Assembly (NCBI GenBank): GCA_943370145.1
Contig: CALRPY020000018.1
Location: 1 to 64,000 of the forward strand
DNA from: Ga0077536 sp943370145
Lineage (GTDB): Bacteria; Pseudomonadota; Gammaproteobacteria; Ga0077536
Length of the DNA: 64,000 nt
Reading direction: 5' to 3'
The first letter of the stretch is position 1. Every line of letters begins with the position of its first letter. The notes beneath the pieces were generated by a model, which saw nothing but the letters and a program-made list of their open reading frames with translations, had not been told where the DNA came from and searched no databases. Positions 34,401 through 42,813 of this stretch are shown in pieces. A program made the position numbers and the translations under genes.

Positions 34401-35000
34401 TCAGGCTTTCGCGAGGCCACGCAGCACTTCGCGGATGATCGCCTCGCTGGACTTGCCCTCGGTGTCGAGCCCATGCACGAGCCGGCTCGCTTCCTGCGGC
34501 TTGTAGCCGAGTGCGATCAGGCCGCTCATCGCGTCGGCCAGCGCGTCGCCCGGCGTCGGTGCGCGGCCGACGGCCGGATCCGGCCCCGTGCCGGTCATCG
34601 CGCCGACGCGGTCGCGCATTTCCACGATCAGCCGCTCGGCGGTCTTCTTGCCGATGCCGGGCAGGGTGGTCAGCCGGGTCGCGTCGTTCCGCTGCACGCA
34701 GGCGATGAATTCGTCGGCCTGCATGCCCGACAGCACGGCGAGCGCCATGCGCGCACCGATGCCGCTGACCTTCAGCAGGCTCTGGAACAGCTCGCGCTCG
34801 GCGAGCGTCGCGAAGCCGTAGAGATTCTGCGCGTCCTCCCGCACCACGAGGTGGGTGTGCAGGGTCACTTCCTGGTTCAGTTCGGGCAGCGCCCAGATCG
34901 TGGACATCGGCGCGTCGATCTCGTAGCCGACGCCGTGGCAGTCGACCAGCACCCGCGGCGGGTGCTTCTCGATGAGGGTGCCCCGGATGCGTCCGATCAC
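34401..35000 (-). CDS. ruvA: Holliday junction branch migration protein RuvA
   Basis: RuvA tetramers bind the junction and load RuvB. The protein is 199 residues from a GTG at 35000 (read MIGRIRGTLIEKHPPRVLVD), overlapping the ruvC stop as GTGA. The two helix-hairpin-helix motifs are LLKVSGIGARMALAVLSG and LTTLPGIGKKTAERLIVEM. Domain III at the C-terminus (ADAMSGLIALGYKPQEA) binds RuvB. A longer frame upstream shadows ruvC. Confidence 0.95.
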   Translation of the reverse strand: MIGRIRGTLIEKHPPRVLVDCHGVGYEIDAPMSTIWALPELNQEVTLHTHLVVREDAQNLYGFATLAERELFQSLLKVSGIGARMALAVLSGMQADEFIACVQRNDATRLTTLPGIGKKTAERLIVEMRDRVGAMTGTGPDPAVGRAPTPGDALADAMSGLIALGYKPQEASRLVHGLDTEGKSSEAIIREVLRGLAKA

Positions 35001-35515
35001 AGGTAACGTCCCGCGCGGCCACGCCGCGCGCCGGTGACCGCCAGCAGGCTCTGTCGCGTGTGCCCGTGACACAGCGCGACGGCGAGCGCGTCGGCGGCGT
35101 CCGTCGGCGGCGTCTCGGCCAGCGCGAGCAGGGTCCTTATCATGTGCTGGACCTGGGCCTTCTCGGCATGGCCGCGACCGACCACGGCGAGCTTGATCTC
35201 GTTCGGCGAATATTCGTGCACCGGCAGGTCGCACATCGCGGCGGCGCAGATCGCGGCGCCACGGGCCTGCCCGAGCTTCAGGGCCGAGTCCACGTTCCGG
35301 TTCATGAAAACCTTTTCTATCGCGACCTCGTCCGGCCGGTGGGCGCGGATCACTTCGGTCAAGCCCACGAAGATGGCGCGCAGGCGGCCATCGAACGGCA
35401 GTTCCGCCATCGTCACGCAGCCGCTCGCGAGGTGCACGCTGCGATTCTTCTCCATCGCGACGACCCCATAGCCGGTGATGCGCGATCCCGGGTCGATGCC
35501 GAGGATGACGGTCAC
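34997..35515 (-). CDS. ruvC: Crossover junction endodeoxyribonuclease RuvC
   Basis: RuvC resolves Holliday junctions by paired nicks. The 172-residue protein shows the catalytic acidic residues in VILGIDPGSRITGYG, IEKVFMNRNVDSALKLGQARG and the final DAADALAVALCHGH. It is the first ruv gene, 21 nt after nadA. Confidence 0.96.
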   Translation of the reverse strand: MTVILGIDPGSRITGYGVVAMEKNRSVHLASGCVTMAELPFDGRLRAIFVGLTEVIRAHRPDEVAIEKVFMNRNVDSALKLGQARGAAICAAAMCDLPVHEYSPNEIKLAVVGRGHAEKAQVQHMIRTLLALAETPPTDAADALAVALCHGHTRQSLLAVTGARRGRAGRYL

Positions 35516-35536
35516 GTCGACGGGCGACGCGCGCGC

Positions 35537-36616
35537 TCAGGCGTCATTGTTGCCGTAGACGACCCGCTGGTGCGCCGCCGAGAATTCGAGCAGGCGCTTG
35601 ATTGGCGCCACGGCCCGGCGGGCGATGTCGGCCGGCACCAGCACTTCGTTGGCGCCGGTGCGCAGCGCCGCCGCGAGCTTGCGCAGGCCGTTCATCGCCA
35701 TCCACGGACAGTGGGCGCAGCTGCGGCAGGTCGCGCTGCGGCCGGCAGTCGGCGCTTCGATCAGCTCTTTGTCCGGCGCCGCCTGCTGCATCTTGTAGAA
35801 GATGCCGGCATCGGTGGCGACGATGAACTGCCGCGCGGGCAGGGTGCGCACGGCCTTGATGAGGGCGCTCGTCGAGCCGACGACGTCGGCGAGCGCGATC
35901 ACGGACGGCGGCGACTCCGGATGCACCAGCACCTTCGCCTCCGGATAGGCCTGGCGGAGTTCCGCGAGCTCACGGCCCTTGAATTCCTCGTGCACGATGC
36001 AGGCGCCGTTCCACAGCAGCATGTCGGCGCCGGTGTTCCTGCGGATGTAGTCGCCGAGATACTTGTCCGGGGCCCAGAGGATCTTGTGCCCCTGCGCGTG
36101 CAGGTGGCTGACGACCTCGAGCGCGCTGCCCGAGGTCACCATCCAGTCCGCGCGCGCCTTCACCGCGGCGCTGGTGTTGGCATAGACCACGACGGTGCGG
36201 TCAGGGTGCTGGTCGCAGAACGCGGTGAACGCGTCCGCCGGGCAGCCGAGGTCGAGCGAGCATTCCGCCTTCAGTTCCGGCATCAACACCCGCTTTTCCG
36301 GATTCAGGATCTTCGCGGTCTCCCCCATGAAGCGCACACCGGCCACGACCAGCGTGTGCGCCGCGTGCTCGTGCCCGAAGCGCGCCATGTCGAGCGAATC
36401 CGACACGTAGCCGCCGGTCTCATCTGCCAGCGACTGCAGCTCGGGGTCGGTGTAGTAGTGCGCGACCAGGACCGCGTTCTCGCGCACGAGCAGGCCTTTG
36501 ATCTCCGCGCGCAGCGCATCGCGCTCGGCGGCGTCGAGCACTTCGACGACGGTCGGCGGCACCACGAACGGGGGCAGCGGCGCCTGGACGGTGCCGCCGA
36601 TATGGTCGACGTTCAT
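35537..36616 (-). CDS. nadA: Quinolinate synthase
   Basis: This [4Fe-4S] enzyme condenses iminoaspartate and DHAP to quinolinate for NAD synthesis. The 359-residue protein carries the three cluster cysteines in LGCPADAF, WNGACIVHEEF and SCAHCPWMAMNG. It contains LVAHYYTDPELQSLADETGG and the VVYANTSAAVKA segment. nadB is not adjacent. It lies 45 nt after aspS. Confidence 0.95.
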   Translation of the reverse strand: MNVDHIGGTVQAPLPPFVVPPTVVEVLDAAERDALRAEIKGLLVRENAVLVAHYYTDPELQSLADETGGYVSDSLDMARFGHEHAAHTLVVAGVRFMGETAKILNPEKRVLMPELKAECSLDLGCPADAFTAFCDQHPDRTVVVYANTSAAVKARADWMVTSGSALEVVSHLHAQGHKILWAPDKYLGDYIRRNTGADMLLWNGACIVHEEFKGRELAELRQAYPEAKVLVHPESPPSVIALADVVGSTSALIKAVRTLPARQFIVATDAGIFYKMQQAAPDKELIEAPTAGRSATCRSCAHCPWMAMNGLRKLAAALRTGANEVLVPADIARRAVAPIKRLLEFSAAHQRVVYGNNDA

Positions 36617-36661
36617 CGAGGAAGTCGCGGCATCTTCATCCGCCTCCTGCGTGTGGACGAT

Positions 36662-38449
36662 TCAGGCCTGGCCTGCCGGCGGCGTTTCCGAGCGCCGCAG
36701 CCGGATGCCGAGTTCGCGCAGCTGCATCTCGCCCACCGCGGTGGGCGCCGACGTCAGCGGGCAGCTCGCGGTCTGGGTCTTCGGGAACGCGATGACTTCG
36801 CGGATCGAGCGCTCGCCGCTCATCAGCATCACGAGGCGATCGAGGCCGAAGGCAATGCCGCCATGCGGCGGGCAGCCGCACTGGAGCGCATCGAGCAGGA
36901 AGCCGAATTTCTCGCGCGCTTCCTCCTCGCCGATACCGAGCAGGGCGAAGACCTCCGCCTGCAGGTCCTGCTGGTGGATACGAATCGAGCCACCGCCGAC
37001 TTCGCTGCCGTTCAGCACCATGTCGTAGGCGCGGGACAGCGCTTCGCCAGGTGCTGCGGCGACGCCGGCGGCGTCCGCGTAGGGTGCGGTGAACGGATGG
37101 TGCAGGGCGCTCCAGCGCTTGCCGTCGGCGTCCCATTCGAACATCGGGAAGTCGACGACCCACAGCGGGCGCCAGGCGTCGGCGACGAGGCCGAGGTCTG
37201 CGGCGACCCTGTCGCGCAGCGCGCCGAGCGCGGCATTGACGACGCGGGCGTCGTCGGCGCCGAAGAAGACGAGATCACCGTTCTGGGCGCCGGTGCGCGC
37301 GAGTATCGCCTCGACCACCGGGTCGGGCAGGAACTTCAGGATCGGCGACTGCAGACCGTCACGGCCGGCGGCCATGTCGTTGACCTTGATATAGGCGAGG
37401 CCCTTCGCGCCGTAGATGGCGACGAAATCGGTGTAGTCATCGATCTGCTTGCGCGACAGCGCGCCACCGCCCGGCGCGCGCAGCGCGGCGATGCGGCCGG
37501 CGGGGTTGGTCGCCGCGGCGGCGAACACCTTGAATTCGACGCCCTGCATGACGTCCTTCAGCTCGACGAGCTCGAGCGGGTTGCGCATGTCCGGGCGGTC
37601 GCTGCCGAAGCGGGCCATGGCCTCCGCATAGCTCATGCGCGGGAAGGGGTTCGGCAGTTCGACATCCATGACCTCCTTGAACAGCAGGCGAATCATCTGT
37701 TCCATGAGGCCGGTGACCGCCTGCTCGTCGACGAAGGACATCTCGATGTCGAGCTGGGTGAATTCGGGCTGGCGATCGGCGCGCAGGTCCTCGTCGCGGA
37801 AACAGCGCACGATCTGGTAGTAGCGGTCGAAGCCCGACATCATCAGCAACTGCTTGAACAGCTGGGGCGACTGCGGCAGCGCGAAGAAGCGGCCCGGATG
37901 CGTGCGGCTCGGCACGAGATAATCGCGCGCGCCCTCGGGCGTCGCCTTCGTCAGCACCGGCGTCTCGATGTCGAGGAAACCCTGCTCGTCGAGGAAGCGG
38001 CGGAAGAACCGCGCGACCTTCGCGCGCAGCATCAGGTTGTTCTGCATGCGCGGCGTGCGGAGATCGATGTAGCGATGCCGCAGTCGCGTCTCTTCCTGGA
38101 CGTTCGGGTCGTCGAGCTGGAAAGGCGGTGGGACCGAAGTGTTCAGGACTTCGAGTTCCTGCACGAGCGCCTCGACCTGCCCGGTCGGCAGGTTCGGGTT
38201 CACGGTGCCGGCGGGACGCGCGCGGACCTTCGCCCGCGCTTTCAGCACGAACTCGCTGCGCACCCGTTCGGCCAGCGCGAAGGCGGCCGGGGTATCCGGA
38301 TCGATGACCACCTGCAGCACGCCTGCGCGGTCGCGCAGGTCGATGAAAATCACGCCGCCGTGATCGCGCCGGTGATGCACCCAGCCACAGACGGTGACTT
38401 CTTCGCCGATCAATTGCTCGTTGACGTCGCCGCAGTAGTGAGTACGCAT
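36662..38449 (-). CDS. aspS: Aspartate--tRNA ligase
   Basis: This class II aminoacyl-tRNA synthetase is of the bacterial type with GAD insert (595 aa). It has the N-terminal OB fold (EEVTVCGWVHHRRDHGGVIF), motif 1/2 segments RHRYIDLRTPRM and RCFRDEDLRADRQPEFTQLD, the GAD domain in the middle, and motif 3 GIAFGLDRLVMLMSG. Whether it also charges tRNA-Asn (non-discriminating) cannot be told here. The start is the ATG at 38449. Confidence 0.96.
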   Translation of the reverse strand: MRTHYCGDVNEQLIGEEVTVCGWVHHRRDHGGVIFIDLRDRAGVLQVVIDPDTPAAFALAERVRSEFVLKARAKVRARPAGTVNPNLPTGQVEALVQELEVLNTSVPPPFQLDDPNVQEETRLRHRYIDLRTPRMQNNLMLRAKVARFFRRFLDEQGFLDIETPVLTKATPEGARDYLVPSRTHPGRFFALPQSPQLFKQLLMMSGFDRYYQIVRCFRDEDLRADRQPEFTQLDIEMSFVDEQAVTGLMEQMIRLLFKEVMDVELPNPFPRMSYAEAMARFGSDRPDMRNPLELVELKDVMQGVEFKVFAAAATNPAGRIAALRAPGGGALSRKQIDDYTDFVAIYGAKGLAYIKVNDMAAGRDGLQSPILKFLPDPVVEAILARTGAQNGDLVFFGADDARVVNAALGALRDRVAADLGLVADAWRPLWVVDFPMFEWDADGKRWSALHHPFTAPYADAAGVAAAPGEALSRAYDMVLNGSEVGGGSIRIHQQDLQAEVFALLGIGEEEAREKFGFLLDALQCGCPPHGGIAFGLDRLVMLMSGERSIREVIAFPKTQTASCPLTSAPTAVGEMQLRELGIRLRRSETPPAGQA

Positions 38450-38624
38450 CGGGATGTTCGATCTTTTAAGTGAAGTGGCAGCGGAAAGGCAGCGCGAAGC
38501 GCGGGTCGCGCAGCGTGACCCGGCATCATAAGCGCAGCCTCGACGTGCTGCAATGCGTTAGGGCCCGGCTTCAGGCCCTTGAATTCTCCGCCTAAATCAA
38601 GCCGCGGGCGACCGCGGCGCGAGC

Positions 38625-38927
38625 TCAGTCGGCGCTGGCCGCGGCCTTTGTCTCCGCAGGCTTGGCCTCGGCCGGCTTGGTCTCGCTGGTCGACTCGGGC
38701 TTCGATACGCTGTCGCCGTCACCCGACTTCGCGGCCGCCTTGCCCTTGTCGCGGAAATCCGTCACGTACCAGCCGGAGCCCTTGAGCGCGAAGCCGACCG
38801 GCTGGACCTGGCGCACCAGGGCGGATTTCCTGCACTCGGGGCAATCCGTCAGCGCGTCTTCCGACATGCGTTGGACCGTATCGAAACGATGGCCGCAGTC
38901 ACTGCAGAGATAAGAATAGGTAGGCAT
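38625..38927 (-). CDS. FmdB family zinc-ribbon regulatory protein
   Basis: This protein is 100 residues from the ATG at 38927. A zinc ribbon is formed by YLCSDCGHRF and TDCPECRKSAL (two CxxC knuckles), followed by the family segment VGFALKGSGWYVTDF. The tail is Lys/Ala/Glu/Ser-rich and low-complexity. Proteins of this family commonly precede aspS in proteobacteria, as here (175-nt gap). Function is unknown beyond the putative zinc ribbon. Confidence 0.88.
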   Translation of the reverse strand: MPTYSYLCSDCGHRFDTVQRMSEDALTDCPECRKSALVRQVQPVGFALKGSGWYVTDFRDKGKAAAKSGDGDSVSKPESTSETKPAEAKPAETKAAASAD

Positions 38928-39046
38928 GACAGTCCGGGTTCCTGTTGGTCTGGTGGCTCGGGACGCAGCGCAAGATAAGTCCCGGCGCGGCGATTTCAAG
39001 TCCCGGGCTATGATGCCGTCTCGCAGGCGCTGCCGACAGTCCACGC

Positions 39047-40168
39047 ATGATCGAAACCCCGGCCCTCTGGTCCCATCTCTCCGCCTGGCTCGTGCTGGGC
39101 GGCGCCTTTGCCTGCGCGCTGCCGCTGGGCGCGATGCTGGCCGCCACGCGCTACTGCACGCTCGGCGCGGTGAGCGACTGGTGCCTGCTGGGGGACACCC
39201 ACCGGCTGCGCCTGTGGGCCGCCGCGGCCGGCAGCGCGGTGCTGGGCGTTTACCTGCTCGGGCTTTGGGCTGGCCTTGATCCGGCCGCGACGCTGGTACC
39301 TTACGCGAGCCCTCACTTCGCCTGGCTTCGCTGTATCGTTGGGGGGCTCGTGTTCGGCGTCGGCATGCATCTCGCCGGCGGCTGCGCCAGTCGCCAGTTG
39401 CAGCGGCTGGGCGGCGGCAGCCTCAAGGCCGCGCTCGCGCTCGCCGTCGCGGCCGTGACCGCGGCCTGGCTCATCGATGGCGGCGGCTACCGCACCTGGC
39501 TCGCGCCGCTGTTCGACGCAGGCCGGGTCGACCTGCGCGAATTCGGCCTGCCCGACCAGCGCCTGGGCACCCTGCTCGGTTTCGCGCCGGGCGGCAGCGG
39601 CGCCCGGCTCACCGCCCTCATCGCCGGCAACGGCCTGCTGCTCGTCGCAGGCGGTCTTTCGCTACGCCGCCTGTCACGGCTGGAATGGCTGGCGGGCATC
39701 GGCCTCGGCGCGGCGGTCAGCGCGGGCTGGTGGCTCACCGCCGGCCCGCCGGGCCAGGCCTGGCAGGAGGACATGGCCTTCCTGGACACGCTGCCGCGCG
39801 GCGTCGGCGTCCAGAGCTACACCTTCATCGCCCCGCTCGCGGATCTCGCGGCCCTGCTGCGCGGGCGCGGCAGCCTCACCTTCGGCCTCTGCGGGGCCGC
39901 CGGCCTCGTCGCCGGCAGCCTGCTCTGGCACTGGCGGCGCGGCAGGCTGCGCCTCGAGCGGCATCGCGACGCGCGCGACCTCGTCCGCACGGTGCTCGGC
40001 GGGGCACTGCTGGCACTTGGCGGGGTGACTGCGCTCGGTTGCACGGTCGGGCAGGGCGTGACCGGCCTGTCGACACTGGCGCTAGGCTCGATCCTCGCGA
40101 CGCTCGCCACCATCGCCGGCGCCGCCTGCGCCATCCGCGTCGAATACGCGTGGGGCGGCGCTGGCTGA
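39047..40168 (+). CDS. YeeE/YedE family sulfur transporter (TsuA-like)
   Basis: This 373-residue polytopic inner-membrane protein (about nine hydrophobic helices) has the conserved cysteine loops of the YeeE/YedE family: TRYCTLGAVSDW, GGCASRQLQRLGGGSLKA and GCTVGQGVTGLS. Family members such as TsuA import thiosulfate through relayed contacts with such cysteines, so sulfur-species uptake is the likely role. It is divergent from fmdB. The next feature is tRNA-Lys. No tusA-like gene is adjacent. Confidence 0.87.
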   Translation: MIETPALWSHLSAWLVLGGAFACALPLGAMLAATRYCTLGAVSDWCLLGDTHRLRLWAAAAGSAVLGVYLLGLWAGLDPAATLVPYASPHFAWLRCIVGGLVFGVGMHLAGGCASRQLQRLGGGSLKAALALAVAAVTAAWLIDGGGYRTWLAPLFDAGRVDLREFGLPDQRLGTLLGFAPGGSGARLTALIAGNGLLLVAGGLSLRRLSRLEWLAGIGLGAAVSAGWWLTAGPPGQAWQEDMAFLDTLPRGVGVQSYTFIAPLADLAALLRGRGSLTFGLCGAAGLVAGSLLWHWRRGRLRLERHRDARDLVRTVLGGALLALGGVTALGCTVGQGVTGLSTLALGSILATLATIAGAACAIRVEYAWGGAG

Positions 40169-40194
40169 AACGGAGCGAGCACTTCCCGCGCGGC

Positions 40195-40223
40195 TTGGTC
40201 TCCCCCGGCGGATTCGCTATCAT
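40195..40223 (+). promoter_or_regulatory. Putative promoter of tRNA-Lys
   Basis: TTGGTC, a 17-nt spacer and TATCAT are followed by a GC-rich discriminator (CCGGCGC) typical of stable-RNA promoters. They lie about 58 nt upstream of the tRNA. Confidence 0.5.
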
Positions 40224-40280
40224 CCGGCGCTCGCTGCGGCGCGGTCACCCCGACCGGCATCCCCCCGGCGATCCGACGAC

Positions 40281-40356
40281 GCGCCGTTAGCTCAGTTGGT
40301 AGAGCACCGGACTTTTAATCCGAGGGTCGTAGGTTCAAGTCCTACACGGCGCACCA
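40281..40356 (+). tRNA. tRNA-Lys (anticodon UUU)
   Basis: This 76-nt cloverleaf has acceptor stem GCGCCGT paired with ACGGCGC, an encoded CCA end, D-arm TAGCTCAGTTGGTAGAGCA, anticodon loop CTTTTAA (anticodon TTT) and T-loop GGTTCAAGTCC. The 3' 40 nt are duplicated at 45195-45234, so this gene is the integration site of a genomic island and has stayed intact. Confidence 0.97.
40317..40356 (+). repeat. attL: tRNA-Lys 3' end, left direct repeat of the island
   Basis: A 40-nt block from directly after the anticodon to the CCA end is identical to 45195-45234. Five of the six preceding bases also match. The only mismatch is the third anticodon base (T here, C in the other copy). This is the usual geometry of tyrosine-recombinase integration at an anticodon loop. 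Confidence 0.9.
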
Positions 40357-40845
40357 TTAAAAAACCAATGCTTACGCCCACGACCTCATTGAGGCCTGCT
40401 ACGCCTCGATGTAGGCCTGATGCAGGAATTTGCGGGGCTTGCCCCTTCTCATCACACAGGTGGGTCGAGTTGCCATGTATGCAAGCCGTTGCCTGCCACG
40501 CCGATTTGTTCTGGTTGTAACCGACAGGCCGTGCAGCTTTAGTTTTCCTATCGGCATATCACGCTCTGTCTCGCACGCAGAGCCATTTGTTTGTTCGCGG
40601 GTTCATTGCGCCGCGGCCAACGAGCCGTGGCGGTGATGCGCCTGCTGACGTAGGCAAGCAAAACGGCATTGGCCCACGTGTTCAGCTTCGCGACATGCAA
40701 GCACGCTTACCTACACAACCGGCGCCGCGGGTCGAGGAACTGTTGCCGCATCTGTGATCGCCGGCTCCACGAGGTTGTCTCGATCCGCAGGTTGGTTCAC
40801 GGTGCGGTTACGCTCCACCAGGTATTAGTAGCGCGTCATTCAGAA
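40357..40845. other. Gene-free left end of the island
   Basis: About 490 bp have no open frame resembling a protein. Short frames here are not recognisable, and one begins inside the tRNA. A small imperfect hairpin, CCGCGGC/GCCGTGG, lies near 40613-40632. The stretch may be the remains of a deleted integrase region, but no integrase motif (R..HxxR..Y) can be found in any frame. Confidence 0.5.
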
Positions 40846-40866
40846 GGCGGACTTGCACAGTCCGCC
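40846..40866. repeat. Perfect inverted repeat at the tetR -35 region
   Basis: GGCGGACT-TGCAC-AGTCCGCC has two 8-bp arms and a 5-nt centre and overlaps the TTGCAC element. It may be a second regulator site or a terminator-like stem without a T run. Confidence 0.6.
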
Positions 40867-40881
40867 GCCCATTAATATGAT
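40853..40881 (+). promoter_or_regulatory. tetR promoter
   Basis: TTGCAC, a 17-nt spacer and TATGAT form a good sigma-70 promoter. The -10 lies inside the palindromic operator at 40875-40892. The predicted start of transcription is about 40888, only a few bases before the tetR ATG at 40891, so the mRNA would be nearly leaderless. Confidence 0.6.
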
Positions 40882-40892
40882 GATCATCATAT
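40875..40892. promoter_or_regulatory. TetR operator O1 (perfect 18-bp palindrome)
   Basis: ATATGATGATCATCATAT is a perfect palindrome that covers the -10 and the first two bases of the tetR start codon. The same 8-bp half-sites recur at 41505-41522. Bound repressor would block RNA polymerase, which gives autoregulation. Confidence 0.75.
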
Positions 40893-41472
40893 GCACTCCC
40901 CCAACCCAACCCAAAAAGAGCTCACGCACCGCCGCATTGTCGACACCGCGGCTAAGGCGATCAGACGCAGTGGCTGCAATGGCACGAGCATCGCCGACAT
41001 CATGAAACTAGCGGGGCTGACGCATGGCGGCTTCTACGCCCACTTCGCGTCGCGCGACGCATTGCTGGCGGAGGCCATGGAGTGCGCCGGGGCGGAAAGC
41101 ATTGCCGCACTGAAGCAGGCAGCAGCCGGGGCGCCACCCAAGGAAGCCCTCCAAGCGCTCGCGCGCGCCTACCTTTCACGAAGCCACGTTGAGCACGTGG
41201 AGACGGGGTGCCTCATTGCGGCCCTCGCCTCGGAGATCCCGCGGCAACCGATCGAAGTGCGGTCCGCAGCGACCCGCGTTGTTGAGCAGATGATTGATGT
41301 CGTGGCCCATCACGCGGATAGCGCAGGTAAATCCGCCTCGTACGAAAGCGCGCTCGCAACGGTGGCCACGATGGTCGGCGCACTGGTGTTGGCTCGCACG
41401 GTACAGGACCCGGCACTGGGCGATGCGTTGCTGAACGCGGCATTGGCGCGACTGCCGTACGCCGATTCGTAA
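40891..41472 (+). CDS. TetR/AcrR family transcriptional regulator
   Basis: This 193-residue dimeric repressor has the N-terminal HTH spanning RRIVDTAAKAIRRSGCNGTS and IADIMKLAGLTHGGFYAHF, which is textbook TetR. The ligand-binding C-terminal domain (about residues 75-193) contains ETGCLIAALASEIPRQ, typical of the group that controls oxidoreductase or efflux genes. The ATG at 40891 lies within the operator and just after the predicted transcription start, so no Shine-Dalgarno is expected. It most likely represses itself and the downstream three-gene operon through the paired operators. The inducer is unknown. Confidence 0.9.
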   Translation: MHSPNPTQKELTHRRIVDTAAKAIRRSGCNGTSIADIMKLAGLTHGGFYAHFASRDALLAEAMECAGAESIAALKQAAAGAPPKEALQALARAYLSRSHVEHVETGCLIAALASEIPRQPIEVRSAATRVVEQMIDVVAHHADSAGKSASYESALATVATMVGALVLARTVQDPALGDALLNAALARLPYADS

Positions 41473-41504
41473 TTGAGCCGGCGGCCCCCTTTTTTTGCCC
41501 TCGA

Positions 41505-41522
41505 ATATGATGCCCATCATAT
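41505..41522. promoter_or_regulatory. TetR operator O2 before the catabolic operon
   Basis: ATATGATGCCCATCATAT has the same 8-bp half-sites as O1 with CC instead of AT at the centre. It lies 33 nt after the tetR stop and about 250 nt before the hydrolase start. The rest of 41473-41775 is an untranslated leader with no gene. I see no convincing -35/-10 pair. Confidence 0.72.
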
Positions 41523-41775
41523 ATCTGATTCCAGCGCGGGCAGGTGACTCCCTGTCGCCTCGCCCCGATCCCAATCGCTCGAGGTCATTACGATTTCCGT
41601 TCGTTGTCCATCGGGCACGCCGCGCGTTCCCGCTATTCGCTCCTCAGAACTTTCGTCTCACGAGGCGAACCGCTCCGCGTCAGTGCGACCGATCGGCCCT
41701 TGCCCTGTTGGTCCATACAAGCGTTACCGCCCCCCACCGTCGGCTGCAAGCCGATGTTCAAACCAGGAGAACAAC

Positions 41776-42639
41776 ATGACACCGTCTCTCACCGCAAACA
41801 GCGCGGTCGCCGCCGCAACGCGCCACGTCGACGTTAGTGGCACACGGTACGCGTATCGCGTACTCGGCCCGAAGACTCCGATCGATCCGACGCCTGTCCT
41901 TTTCCTTCAGCGCTTCCGCGGGACGCTCGACGACTGGGATCCTGGCTTCGTCGACGAACTCGCCAAGACGCGCACGATCATCCTGTTCAGCGACGCCGCC
42001 ATCGGCACATCGACGGGAACTGCTGCCACCACTGTCGATCAGAAGGCGCGCAATGCAGCCGGATTCGCGCGCGCCCTCGGCCACGAACGCATCGACGTGC
42101 TCGGCTTCTCTATGGGCGGTTTCGTCGCTCAAGCTATCGCAATGGCCGAACCTGCGCTCGTTCGGAAGGCAGTGCTCGTTGGCACTGGCCCTGGCGGAAA
42201 TCCGGAGAGCGCACCACCGACCGACATTGTCTTCAACATCGCGACCCGTCCGAGCTACAGCTTCGAAGACATCCGCTACCTGTTCTTCGCCCTGGGGCGT
42301 GACGAGGAAACGCGTGCCTTCATAGACCGCATGTCGCTACGCACCGAGCACCTGGAACCGCCGGTCGGGCCAGACGTCATGGGCGTGATGGGCCAGCTCA
42401 TCTCGGACTTCATGACCGGCCAGAGCGGTCATTTCGGCCGCCTGTCCCAATTGCGGCAGCCAGCGCTGATCGTGTCGGGCGATCGCGATCCGTTCTTCCC
42501 GGCCAGGAATCAATGGATTCTGTACCGCGAACTGCCAAACGCCCAGTTGGCGATGTACCCCAACGCCGGCCACGGTCCTCATCAGCAGCACCCGCAACAG
42601 GTCGCAGCTCAGATTGAACATTTTCTGACGACCACCTGA
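41776..42639 (+). CDS. Alpha/beta hydrolase
   Basis: This 287-residue alpha/beta hydrolase fold enzyme has the nucleophile elbow GFSMGGFVAQ (Ser), acid residue in VSGDRDPFFP and catalytic His in PNAGHGPHQQHP. The segment PVLFLQRFRGTLDDWDPGF replaces the usual HGxG oxyanion motif with LQRFRG, a variant seen in a group of uncharacterised hydrolases. It starts at the ATG at 41776, preceded by AGGAG. It is the first gene of the TetR-controlled operon. Ester or lactone hydrolysis is plausible, and the substrate is unknown. Confidence 0.88.
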   Translation: MTPSLTANSAVAAATRHVDVSGTRYAYRVLGPKTPIDPTPVLFLQRFRGTLDDWDPGFVDELAKTRTIILFSDAAIGTSTGTAATTVDQKARNAAGFARALGHERIDVLGFSMGGFVAQAIAMAEPALVRKAVLVGTGPGGNPESAPPTDIVFNIATRPSYSFEDIRYLFFALGRDEETRAFIDRMSLRTEHLEPPVGPDVMGVMGQLISDFMTGQSGHFGRLSQLRQPALIVSGDRDPFFPARNQWILYRELPNAQLAMYPNAGHGPHQQHPQQVAAQIEHFLTTT

Positions 42640-42813
42640 TGACGCAACCCAGCCCGAACGGCAATCCCCGTACTGCCTTGGCACAGGTTGGGCGCTGGAT
42701 GAACAACACGAACATTCGCCATCGCGGAACGGCGCTGCCGCTTTGCCGTGCCATCGTTCGTCGCGGCGCACGCTCAAGAGAGCGGGCGAACACTCCATTC
42801 GAGAGGTAACACC

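Noticed and set aside
35060..38473. A + strand frame open for 1137 codons opposite ruvC, nadA and aspS
   Set aside because: It runs antisense to three well-identified genes, has an Arg/Ala/Val/His-rich shadow composition and no recognisable domain.
40296..40520. A short frame starting inside tRNA-Lys and running into the island, with several Cys
   Set aside because: The start lies within the tRNA. There is no ribosome-binding site and no family. The Cys pattern is not a convincing zinc finger.
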